From DASZHJ01 sp035507155 (GTDB lineage Bacteria; Pseudomonadota; Alphaproteobacteria; ATCC43930; CGMCC-115725): DNA of 6,253 nt. A model generated the notes under the pieces. The model worked only from the letters and a program-made list of their open reading frames with translations. It did no database searches and was not told the DNA's origin. Positions 1 to 5,016 of the stretch are shown here, in pieces. The position numbers were made by a program, and so were the translations under genes. The DNA lies in assembly GCA_035507155.1 (NCBI GenBank), contig DATJOK010000049.1, positions 1 through 6,253 of the forward strand. Reading direction: 5' to 3'. Position 1 is the first letter of the stretch. The number at the start of each line of letters is the position of its first letter.

Positions 1-150
1 CCGAGCGGCGATCCGACCCCGTCCCAGGCGGACATCGCGATGACGCGGGAGGTGAAGCAGGCCGCGGCGGCGCTCGGCATCACCCTCCACGACCACGTCA
101 TCCTCGGCCGTGGGCGGCACGCGAGCCTCAGGACGCTGGGCCTGCTTTAG
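1..150 (+). CDS. radC: RadC family JAB/MPN-domain protein, C-terminal fragment
   Basis: Only the last 49 codons are in the window, read from base 1 in frame 1 to TAG at 148-150. The fragment opens with PSGDPTPSQAD, which is the second half of the RadC JAMM metal-binding motif (HxH-x7-SxxD): the Ser and Asp ligand positions are residues 8 and 11 of the fragment, while the two His lie upstream of the window. LHDHVILGRG and the ending HASLRTLGLL are also typical of RadC C-termini. RadC was once linked to DNA repair, but its biochemical role is not settled; the JAMM fold suggests a metalloprotease-like or related hydrolase activity. It converges with the small minus-strand gene at 189-350, and a hairpin fills the gap. 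From memory, radC lies near purB in several alphaproteobacterial genomes, which fits here. Family identity is secure; function is not. Confidence 0.93.
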   Translation, partial: PSGDPTPSQADIAMTREVKQAAAALGITLHDHVILGRGRHASLRTLGLL

Positions 151-156
151 CCCGTC

Positions 157-190
157 GATTGCAGCGGCTTCGTCCGGCCAGCCGCCAATC
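157..190. terminator. Bidirectional hairpin between convergent radC and small ORF
   Basis: GATTG (157-161) pairs with CAATC (186-190). GCGGCT (164-169) pairs with AGCCGC (180-185). This gives an 11-bp stem with a two-base bulge (CA, 162-163) and a 10-base loop. It starts seven bases after the radC stop, and its far arm overlaps the stop codon of the opposing small gene (189-191). The position between converging genes fits a terminator used from both sides. There is no T-run on either strand, so intrinsic termination would be weak; Rho involvement or simple 3'-end protection are alternatives. Confidence 0.5.
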
Positions 191-350
191 AGGGCTGCGA
201 CGCGCTGGGCGGCGAGGCAAGCCGCGCGACCGCCTCGCTGCCCGAGGCCCCATCGCGCGGATGCGCCATCCAGGAGAAGATCAGCACCGCGGTGGCGAGC
301 GCCAGAAACATCGTGTCGAGCTTCCAGATCGGCTGATGTGCGGGGTGCAT
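189..350 (-). CDS. Small single-pass membrane protein, 53 aa, uncharacterised
   Basis: Reading the minus strand from ATG (350-348) to TGA (191-189) gives 53 residues. The N-terminus is polar (MHPAHQPIWKLDT). One hydrophobic segment of about 18 residues runs from roughly 13 to 30 (core FLALATAVLIF, then SWMAH). The C-terminal tail is Ala/Ser/Pro-rich and ends SASQP. GGAG lies six bases upstream of the ATG, the best-placed Shine-Dalgarno in this part of the window. The hydrophobic segment, the ribosome binding site and a hairpin straddling its stop together argue for a real gene despite its size. A perfect CRP-type palindrome is centred about 78 bp upstream of the start. A possible -10 (GTTTAT, 370-365) sits between. 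I do not recognise a family. It could be a small membrane regulator or an accessory subunit, but the sequence does not say which. Confidence 0.62.
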   Translation of the reverse strand: MHPAHQPIWKLDTMFLALATAVLIFSWMAHPRDGASGSEAVARLASPPSASQP

Positions 351-420
351 GACGGTCTCCCGAAATAAACTGCGGGCGCGTGGTGACGAGGAGAACAGAC
401 CACGGCGGCGGCGACACGAC

Positions 421-436
421 TGTGACCTCGCTCACA
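421..436. promoter_or_regulatory. CRP/FNR-family binding site, perfect TGTGA-N6-TCACA palindrome
   Basis: TGTGACCTCGCTCACA has both half-sites exactly matching the enterobacterial CRP core consensus. It is in the 261-bp divergent region between the small membrane gene on the minus strand (start 350) and the one on the plus strand (start 612). Its centre is about 78 bp from the former and 183 bp from the latter, so the minus-strand gene is the likelier target. If the weak -10 at 370-365 is real, the centre would be near -71, a spacing used by upstream-activating CRP sites. The sequence outside the core does not extend the palindrome. Which CRP-family protein binds here in an alphaproteobacterium is unknown. 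Confidence 0.5.
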
Positions 437-611
437 CGATCCCGTGACATTCCGCGACGGGCGCCGATCGCGGTTCATCATCGAATCGCCAGCTCTCGAT
501 CGTTCCGACCCACGCCATCTGTGGCGCGCATGGCGGCCGCTGGGCTAGTATGAAGATCCGAGTTGCACCGAGACGCGCCGGCGAGCGGCCGCGCAGAGCT
601 GAGCGGGTGCC

Positions 612-845
612 ATGGCCGACGGCGACAGCGAGAGGGCACGACGCAGGAACCGCGCCTTGCTGGAGCGACTCTGGATCGCCGCCGGGGCGGTCGTGCTGGT
701 GGGATTCATCCTCCGCCCGCTCGGCAGCCTCCTTCACCGGGCGGAGGTTCGCGAGGCCGGCATTGCCGTCATCGGCGTCGGCCTGGTGATCGCCCTCGTG
801 GGGTGGTTCGCCGAGAGGCGCGCCAACCGCCGGCATCTGACCTGA
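612..845 (+). CDS. Small two-helix inner-membrane protein, 77 aa, uncharacterised
   Basis: The ATG at 612 is preceded by a modest GAGCGGG (601-607). The 77-residue product begins with a charged segment (MADGDSERARRRNRALLERL). A hydrophobic helix follows at about residues 21-38 (core AAGAVVLVGF), then a short loop, then a second helix at about 49-65 (core GIAVIGVGLVIALVGW). It ends in a basic tail (ERRANRRHLT). This alternation is what a real hairpin-topology membrane protein shows, and the Arg-rich ends suggest both termini are cytoplasmic. Upstream, TAGTAT (546-551) could be a -10, but no convincing -35 is seen. It precedes purB by 89 bp on the same strand, with a hairpin between, so cotranscription is uncertain. 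No family recognised. Confidence 0.65.
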   Translation: MADGDSERARRRNRALLERLWIAAGAVVLVGFILRPLGSLLHRAEVREAGIAVIGVGLVIALVGWFAERRANRRHLT

Positions 846-862
846 ACAAGCCTGCCGCCGCG

Positions 863-890
863 AGCCTTGCCGGCGCCCCCGGCCTGGGCT
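863..890 (+). terminator. GC-rich hairpin between small membrane gene and purB
   Basis: AGCC (863-866) pairs with GGCT (887-890), and GCCGG (869-873) pairs with CCGGC (879-883). A small internal loop separates the two stems, and the apical loop is five bases. It begins 18 bases after the stop of the upstream small gene and 45 bases before the purB start. No T-run follows. It may end the upstream transcript, protect its 3' end, or be a structured element in the purB leader. Confidence 0.35.
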
Positions 891-934
891 AAGCGGTAGC
901 CACATTCCCGTCCCGCACCCGAGGCCTTCCGTCG

Positions 935-2233
935 ATGATTCCCCGCTACAGCCGCCCCGAGATGAGCGCGATCTGGGAGCCGCAGAACCGCTTCCGGATC
1001 TGGCTCGAGATCGAGGCCACCGCCTGCGACGCCCTCGCCGAGAAAGGGGTCATTCCCAAGGAGGCAGCGAAGAAGATCCGGGAGAAAGGCGGCTTCGACG
1101 TCGCCCGTATCGACGAGGTCGAGCGCGAGGTGAAGCACGACGTCATCGCCTTCCTCACCAGCCTCGCCGAACATGTGGGGCCGGAAGCGCGCTTCGTGCA
1201 CCAGGGCATGACCTCGAGCGACGTGCTCGACACCTGCCTCGCGGTGCAGCTGAAGCAGGCCTCGGACCTGCTGCTCAAAGACATCGACGCCCTGCTGGCG
1301 GCGCTGAAGCGGCGCGCCTTCGAGCACAAGATGACCGTCACCATCGGTCGCAGCCACGGCATCCACGCCGAGCCCACCACCCTCGGCGTCAAGCTCGCCG
1401 GCCACTACGCCGAGTTTGAGCGCGACCGCGAGCGGCTGCTCAGGGCGCGGGACGAGATCGCCACCTGCGCCATCTCCGGCGCCGTTGGCACCTTCGCCAA
1501 CATCGATCCCGGCATCGAGACCTACGTGGCCGAGAAGCTCGGCCTTGCCGTCGAGCCGGTCTCGACCCAGGTGATCCCACGCGACCGCCACGCCTATTTC
1601 TTCTCCGTGCTGGCGGTGATCGCCAGCGGCATCGAGCGGCTCGCCACCGAGATCCGCCATCTGCAGCGCACCGAGGTGCGCGAGGCGGAGGAGTACTTCT
1701 CGCCCGGCCAGAAAGGCTCCTCGGCGATGCCGCACAAGCGCAATCCCGTGCTGTCGGAGAACCTGACCGGCCTCGCGCGGCTCATTCGCAGCGCGGTCGT
1801 CCCCGCGCTCGAGAACGTGACGCTCTGGCACGAGCGCGACATCTCGCATTCGGCGGTCGAGCGCGTCATCGCGCCCGACACCACCATCGCCCTCGACTTC
1901 GCCCTCGTCCGCGCCACCGGCCTCATCGAGAAGCTGGTGATCTATCCCGAGGCGATCCGCGCCAATCTCGACCGGCTGGGCGGCCTCGTCCATTCGCAGC
2001 GCGTGCTGCTGGCGCTGACGCAAGCCGGCATGAGCCGCGAGGATGCCTACAGCGCCGTGCAGCGCAACGCCATGCCGGTCTGGGAAGGCCGCGGCAAATT
2101 CCTCGATCTCCTCAAATCCGATCCCGGGGTGACGCGACACCTGAAGCCGAAGGAGATCGAGGCGCTCTTCGACGAGGCCTATCACACCAAGCACGTCGAC
2201 ACGATCTTCCGCCGCGTCTTCGGCAGCGCTTAA
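935..2233 (+). CDS. purB: Adenylosuccinate lyase
   Basis: This cytosolic enzyme cleaves SAICAR to AICAR plus fumarate in IMP synthesis, and adenylosuccinate to AMP plus fumarate. The product is 432 residues, close to the roughly 430 of Bacillus-type PurB and shorter than the E. coli form. It belongs to the fumarase/aspartase superfamily. The catalytic landmarks are all present: His68 (KHD), His89 in HQGMTSSD, His141 in GRSHGIHAEP, and the signature loop GSSAMPHKRNP at 261-271 with the catalytic Ser, followed by Glu275 in SEN. His68, His141 and Glu275 match the numbering I recall for the B. subtilis enzyme. The ATG at 935 follows GAGG (921-924), and the MIPRYSRPEM start is typical of the family. 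Its TAA overlaps the stop of the opposing exporter gene. purC lies 2.8 kb downstream, separated by genes on both strands. Confidence 0.98.
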   Translation: MIPRYSRPEMSAIWEPQNRFRIWLEIEATACDALAEKGVIPKEAAKKIREKGGFDVARIDEVEREVKHDVIAFLTSLAEHVGPEARFVHQGMTSSDVLDTCLAVQLKQASDLLLKDIDALLAALKRRAFEHKMTVTIGRSHGIHAEPTTLGVKLAGHYAEFERDRERLLRARDEIATCAISGAVGTFANIDPGIETYVAEKLGLAVEPVSTQVIPRDRHAYFFSVLAVIASGIERLATEIRHLQRTEVREAEEYFSPGQKGSSAMPHKRNPVLSENLTGLARLIRSAVVPALENVTLWHERDISHSAVERVIAPDTTIALDFALVRATGLIEKLVIYPEAIRANLDRLGGLVHSQRVLLALTQAGMSREDAYSAVQRNAMPVWEGRGKFLDLLKSDPGVTRHLKPKEIEALFDEAYHTKHVDTIFRRVFGSA

Positions 2234-2246
2234 CCGCGGCCGCGGT
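2230..2246. repeat. 14-bp palindrome and shared TTAA at the purB/exporter 3' junction
   Basis: TTAA (2230-2233) supplies the TAA stop of purB on the plus strand (2231-2233) and the TAA stop of the exporter on the minus strand (2232-2230). It runs straight into the perfect palindrome ACCGCGGCCGCGGT (2233-2246), which could fold as a five-pair stem around GGCC. The palindrome codes for the exporter's last residues (RGRG), so it may be a coding coincidence, or a compact 3'-end structure for purB mRNA. No T-run follows. Confidence 0.35.
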
Positions 2247-3144
2247 GGAGGGCGACGCCGGCGATCACCAGCGCGATGCCGGCGATCTCGGGCGCGGACG
2301 GGATCTGCCGCAGCACCACGATCCCGATGACCGACGCCATCGCCGGCAGCAGCGAGAGCAGCAGGGCGAAGCTGGCGCGCGGCAGCCGCGCCATCGCGAG
2401 CTGATCGCAGACATAGGGCACGACCGAGGACGAGATCCCGACGCCGATCCCCGCCGCCAGCAGCACGGGATTGGTGAAGGCCGGCGCGGCATCGCCGAAA
2501 CCGATCGGCAGCGCCGCGACCATCGCCACCAGCATGGCGGCGCCGAGGCGATCGATGCCGGCGCGGCCGCCGCCCGCGGCGATCCGGTGCCCGAGCACGA
2601 TATAGAGCACGAAGAGGCCGCAATTGAGGAAGGCGAAGAGATAGCCGAGCGGCTCGCCGGCGATGCGGACGTCGGTCAGCACGTAGACGCCCACCACCGC
2701 CAGCGCGAGCGCGGCGGCATTCCGTGCCGAGCGCATGCCGAGAGCCGCGAGTCCGATCGGGCCCAGGAACTCGATCGCCCCCACGGTGCCCAGCGGCAGC
2801 CGGTCGATCGCGAGATAGAAGCAGGCGTTCATCGCCGCCAGCACCACGCCGAGCGCGATCACCAGGCGACGGTCGGCGGCGCCGAGCCGGCGGAAATAGC
2901 GCCAGGGCCGCCGCCAGAGCGCGAAGACGGCGGCGGCGCTCGCGATCCGGAGCCACGCGACGCCGAGCGGCGCAACTTGCGCGAAGAGCAGCACGGCGCA
3001 GGCCGGGCCCAGATAATGGAACACCGCGCTCACCGCGAAGAAAAGATGCGGCGGCGCGCGGTCGACGATGCCGGGGGGCGCCGGCGGGTTCGCAGCGAAG
3101 TTCATGAGGCCGGCAGGATGCGCCCTCGATACCCTCTGGTACAT
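2230..3144 (-). CDS. EamA/DMT-superfamily exporter, RhtA-like (probable amino-acid or metabolite efflux)
   Basis: This is an integral inner-membrane protein of about 300 residues with around ten predicted helices arranged as two EamA repeats. It resembles E. coli RhtA (threonine/homoserine exporter) in two places. MNACFYLAIDRLPLGTVGAI then EFLGPI (about 105-130) matches RhtA's MNYLFYLSIQTVPLG...EFTGP region. VVPYVCDQLAMARLP then SFALLLSLLPA (about 241-268) matches ALPYSLEMIALTRLP...FGTLMSMEPA. The substrate cannot be read from sequence. The start is unclear: the ATG at 3144 gives 304 residues and the ATG at 3105 gives 291 (MNFAANPPAPP...), and neither has a good Shine-Dalgarno. The shorter form is closer to RhtA length and removes a polar 13-residue extension. 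It is divergent from an Lrp/AsnC regulator that probably controls it, and its stop overlaps that of purB. Confidence 0.9.
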   Translation of the reverse strand: MYQRVSRAHPAGLMNFAANPPAPPGIVDRAPPHLFFAVSAVFHYLGPACAVLLFAQVAPLGVAWLRIASAAAVFALWRRPWRYFRRLGAADRRLVIALGVVLAAMNACFYLAIDRLPLGTVGAIEFLGPIGLAALGMRSARNAAALALAVVGVYVLTDVRIAGEPLGYLFAFLNCGLFVLYIVLGHRIAAGGGRAGIDRLGAAMLVAMVAALPIGFGDAAPAFTNPVLLAAGIGVGISSSVVPYVCDQLAMARLPRASFALLLSLLPAMASVIGIVVLRQIPSAPEIAGIALVIAGVALHRGRG

Positions 3145-3149
3145 GCCGG

Positions 3150-3181
3150 ATCGAAGGTGATATGAGAGTTTATCCTTCGAT
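3150..3181. promoter_or_regulatory. Candidate operator/divergent promoter for the exporter and Lrp-type regulator
   Basis: ATCGAAGG (3150-3157) and CCTTCGAT (3174-3181) form a perfect 8-bp inverted repeat around a 16-bp AT-richer spacer, in the 55 bp between the two divergent starts (3144 and 3200). Further partial complementarity lies outside it (3147-3148 with 3183-3184). The centre-to-centre distance of 24 bp, just over two helical turns, suits a dimeric or higher-order Lrp/AsnC protein. The AT-rich spacer contains possible -10 elements in both directions (GTTTAT at 3168-3173 on plus; CATATC on minus), so a bound regulator could affect both promoters. Confidence 0.5.
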
Positions 3182-3199
3182 ACGACGGGAGTGCGGCCG

Positions 3200-3676
3200 A
3201 TGCGCCTTCAAGGCTCGGAGCTGCTGCGGGACGAGCGCAATCTCGCGCTGCTGCGCCTGCTGCGCGAGAACCCGCGGGCCGCCATCTCGGATCTGGCGCG
3301 CGGGATCGAGATGTCGGCGCCTGCCGTGCGCGAGCGGCTGCTGCGGCTGGAGGAGAGCGGCGTGATCGCCGGCTATCGCACGCTGACCGATCCGTCGGCA
3401 TTGGGATATCCGATCGCGGTCTTCATCCGCGTGCGGCCGATGCCGGGCAAGCTGCCGAAGATCGTCGAGGTGGCCGAGCGAACGCCGGAGGTGGTCGAGT
3501 GCTACCGCATCACCGGCGAGGACTGCTTCATCATCAAGGCGCATCTCAAGCGGCTCGAGGAGCTCGACCAGGTCCTCGACCGCTTCCTGGTCTACGGCCA
3601 GACGACGACCTCGCTGGTGCAGTCGGCACCGATCCCGCTGCGCGACCTGCCGCTGCCGGGAGATATCCGCCGCTGA
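3200..3676 (+). CDS. Lrp/AsnC family transcriptional regulator
   Basis: The product is 158 residues, the usual Lrp/AsnC length. The N-terminal winged helix-turn-helix spans about residues 8-58: DERNLALLRLLRENPRAAIS precedes the recognition-helix region SAPAVRERLLRLEESGVI. A short hinge (GYRTLTDPSALGYP) leads to the RAM ligand-binding/oligomerisation domain at about 69-145, with EVVECYRITGEDCFIIKAHL matching the family's ligand-contact segment. The ATG at 3200 was chosen because GGAG (3188-3191) lies eight bases upstream. An in-frame GTG at 3191 would overlap that Shine-Dalgarno. The gene is divergent from an RhtA-like exporter across a 55-bp gap holding an inverted repeat. This is the classic arrangement of an amino-acid-responsive regulator controlling an efflux gene and itself; the inducing ligand is not known. 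Confidence 0.95.
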   Translation: MRLQGSELLRDERNLALLRLLRENPRAAISDLARGIEMSAPAVRERLLRLEESGVIAGYRTLTDPSALGYPIAVFIRVRPMPGKLPKIVEVAERTPEVVECYRITGEDCFIIKAHLKRLEELDQVLDRFLVYGQTTTSLVQSAPIPLRDLPLPGDIRR

Positions 3677-3687
3677 CGCAGAGCGGC
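3669..3687. terminator. Hairpin spanning the regulator/zeta-subunit convergent junction
   Basis: GCCGCT (3669-3674) pairs with AGCGGC (3682-3687) around a seven-base loop. The stem includes the first base of the regulator's TGA (3674-3676) and ends immediately before the opposing gene's stop (3688-3690), so it fills the whole 11-bp gap between the converging genes. No T-run is present on either strand. A bidirectional 3'-end structure is the likeliest role. Confidence 0.4.
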
Positions 3688-4008
3688 CTAGTTGATGCCG
3701 AGCTGCTTCCTTGCCTCCTCCGCGCAGCGGGCGAGCTCGGTGGCGACGCGGCGCGCATCGTGCCTGACGCCCTTGGCGGCGAAATCGCGCGCCACCTTCT
3801 CGATCACGTCGTCGTCGCCGGGGCGCTGGAGATCGGCCGCCACCACCGTCTTCGCATAGTCCTCCGCGGCCGCGCCCGCGAGGCCGAGCTCTCCCGCCGC
3901 CCAGAGTCCGAGCAGCTTGTCGCGCCGCGCCTTGGCCTTGAAGGCGAGCTCCTGATCCCGCTCGAACTTCTTCTCGAAGCTCTTCTCTCTGTCGTCGAAG
4001 CCGGTCAT
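3688..4008 (-). CDS. F1Fo-ATP synthase inhibitor subunit zeta (DUF1476)
   Basis: The 106-residue product is highly charged and helical, as in the DUF1476 family. In Paracoccus denitrificans this family is the zeta subunit, which blocks ATP hydrolysis by F1 when its N-terminal segment inserts at a catalytic alpha/beta interface. The family hallmarks are the N-terminus MTGFDDREKSFEKKFERDQE (1-20, the inhibitory region by analogy), KAKARRDKLLGLWAA (24-38), and a C-terminal four-helix-bundle part with GDDDVIEKVARDFAAKG (64-80). The ATG at 4008 was chosen because the family starts at MTxFDDRE; upstream in-frame codons give low-complexity Ser/Arg-rich sequence without homology. A G-run (GGGGGG) about ten bases upstream could serve as the Shine-Dalgarno. 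It converges on the Lrp-type regulator (11-bp gap) and diverges from the NRDE gene. It is unlinked to any atp gene here. Confidence 0.93.
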   Translation of the reverse strand: MTGFDDREKSFEKKFERDQELAFKAKARRDKLLGLWAAGELGLAGAAAEDYAKTVVAADLQRPGDDDVIEKVARDFAAKGVRHDARRVATELARCAEEARKQLGIN

Positions 4009-4045
4009 CCCTGGCAACCCCCCATTGCAAAAATGCTGCGGCCGA

Positions 4046-4080
4046 CCGGCTAGGCAGTGCCGCCGGCTTCCCCTTATATG
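4046..4080 (+). promoter_or_regulatory. Divergent promoter region of the zeta and NRDE genes, with a dyad and a TTATAT box
   Basis: The 103-bp gap between the divergent starts (4008 and 4112) contains a nested dyad: CCGGC (4046-4050) with GCCGG (4062-4066), and inside it GGC (4053-4055) with GCC (4059-4061). TTATAT (4074-4079) follows, a plausible -10 for the NRDE gene that would place its mRNA start about 25 bases before the ATG. The matching -35 is weak. The dyad could be an operator overlapping that -35, or coincidence in GC-rich sequence. Confidence 0.3.
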
Positions 4081-4111
4081 TGGCACCTGCCGGTCCATTG
4101 CGAGTGATCCC

Positions 4112-4870
4112 ATGTGCACCGTCGTCCTGCTGCGCCGTCCGGACCACGACTGGCCGCTGATCCTCGGCGCCAACCGCGACGAGATGGCGGGGCGGCCCTG
4201 GAAGGCGCCGGCGCGGCACTGGCCGGACCGGCCGGAGGTGGTGGCCGGGCTCGACGAGCTCGCCGGCGGCTCCTGGCTCGGCTGCAATGACCATGGCGTC
4301 GCGGCGGCGATCCTCAATCGTCACGGCACGCTCGGTCCGGCAGCGGGCTTCCGCTCGCGCGGCGAGCTGGTGCTGGAGGCGCTCGATCACGCCGATGCCG
4401 CCGAGGCGGTGCACGCGCTGAAAGAGATTGATCCCCGCGCCTACCGGCCCTTCAACATGGTGATCGCCGACAACCGCGATGCCTTCTGGCTGCGCCACGC
4501 GGATCCGACCGGCACGCTGCCGCTCTCGGCGACTGCCTTTCCGAAGGGGATTGCCATGCTGACCGCCGGCGATCTCGACGACCCCGAGAGCAGCCGGATC
4601 CGCCGCTACCACCCGCGCTTCGAGCAGGCGGCAGCGCCCGACCCCGCCCGCAACGACTTCAGGGCCTGGGAAGCATTGCTCGCCTCCACCGAGACCGGGC
4701 CCGAGGAGGGGCCGACGGGAGCCATGCGGTTCAGGACCGAGACCGGCTTCGCCACCGTCTCCAGCGCCCTGATCGCGCTTCCCAAGGCCGGCAGCAATCC
4801 CGGCCGGCCGCGCTTCCGCTTCGCCACCTGGGCGCCGGAAGCGAAGCCCTGGCAAGAGGTTAGCGCCTAG
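4112..4870 (+). CDS. NRDE family protein (TANGO2-like)
   Basis: The 252-residue product carries the family's defining motif, ANRDE, at residues 20-24, preceded by MCTVVLLRR at the N-terminus. Further conserved pieces are GGSWLG (52-57), AILNRHG (66-72), SRGEL (82-86) and YRPFN (111-115) followed by MVIAD. The fold resembles N-terminal nucleophile hydrolases, and Cys2 would become the N-terminal residue after Met removal, so a hydrolase-like role is conceivable. The eukaryotic relative TANGO2 has been linked to lipid and heme handling, but the biochemical activity of bacterial members is not established. The ATG at 4112 was chosen because MCT is the conserved family start; a weak GAGTGA (4102-4107) precedes it. 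An upstream in-frame ATG at 4025 would add an unrelated Cys/Arg-rich stretch. It ends 146 bp before purC on the same strand. Confidence 0.93.
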   Translation: MCTVVLLRRPDHDWPLILGANRDEMAGRPWKAPARHWPDRPEVVAGLDELAGGSWLGCNDHGVAAAILNRHGTLGPAAGFRSRGELVLEALDHADAAEAVHALKEIDPRAYRPFNMVIADNRDAFWLRHADPTGTLPLSATAFPKGIAMLTAGDLDDPESSRIRRYHPRFEQAAAPDPARNDFRAWEALLASTETGPEEGPTGAMRFRTETGFATVSSALIALPKAGSNPGRPRFRFATWAPEAKPWQEVSA

Positions 4871-4893
4871 CCTGGAGCGCGAGAGAGGCGTCA

Positions 4894-4922
4894 TTGTTTC
4901 GCCCCCCTCTCCTTGCTATACC
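4894..4922 (+). promoter_or_regulatory. Probable sigma-70 promoter for purC
   Basis: TTGTTT (4894-4899) and TATACC (4917-4922) are separated by 17 bases, the optimal spacing for a housekeeping promoter, and they lie just after the NRDE gene stop. Transcription would start near 4929, giving a leader of roughly 88 nt before the purC ATG. A second AT-rich box (ATATAT, 4931-4936) follows immediately. This is the clearest promoter in the window. Confidence 0.5.
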
Positions 4923-4936
4923 AGCACCCCATATAT

Positions 4937-4971
4937 CCGGGACCGCGACCCCGCGCCGATCGCCATCCCGG
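4937..4971 (+). other. Stem-loop in the purC leader
   Basis: CCGGGA (4937-4942) pairs perfectly with TCCCGG (4966-4971) across a 23-base loop, inside the predicted untranslated leader of purC. It matches no riboswitch class I recognise and could be incidental to the high GC content. It ends 45 bases before the start codon, so it does not itself hide the ribosome binding site. Confidence 0.25.
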
Positions 4972-5016
4972 GGGCCGGAGCCCGCCGCGCCGTCTCACCT
5001 CAAGGTCCAGAACTTC

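Noticed and set aside
281..481. 66-codon minus-strand frame overlapping the small membrane gene and its upstream region
   Set aside because: Cys/Arg/Ser-rich product with no Shine-Dalgarno, in a different frame from the better supported 53-residue gene, and it would run across the CRP-like palindrome.
423..551. Short plus-strand GTG frame of about 42 codons beginning inside the CRP-like site
   Set aside because: Arg/Ser-rich without a ribosome binding site, and it overlaps a probable regulatory sequence.
546..551. TAGTAT as a -10 box for the 77-residue gene
   Set aside because: No acceptable -35 at the right distance, so I did not list it as a promoter, only as a possibility.
734..2956. Very long minus-strand open frame (740 codons) antisense to purB and extending into the exporter
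   Set aside because: It lies opposite unmistakable purB and in another frame of the exporter. The translation is Arg/Gly/Asp/His-rich low-complexity sequence typical of antisense frames in GC-rich DNA.
2245..3165. 306-codon plus-strand frame opposite the exporter
   Set aside because: The product is extremely Arg/Asp/Glu/His/Gln-rich with no hydrophobic core, while the opposite strand gives a clear ten-helix EamA protein.
3170..4894. 574-codon minus-strand open frame covering the regulator, zeta and NRDE loci
   Set aside because: It crosses several well-supported genes on both strands in a different frame and has no domain-like segments; it is an effect of few stops at high GC.
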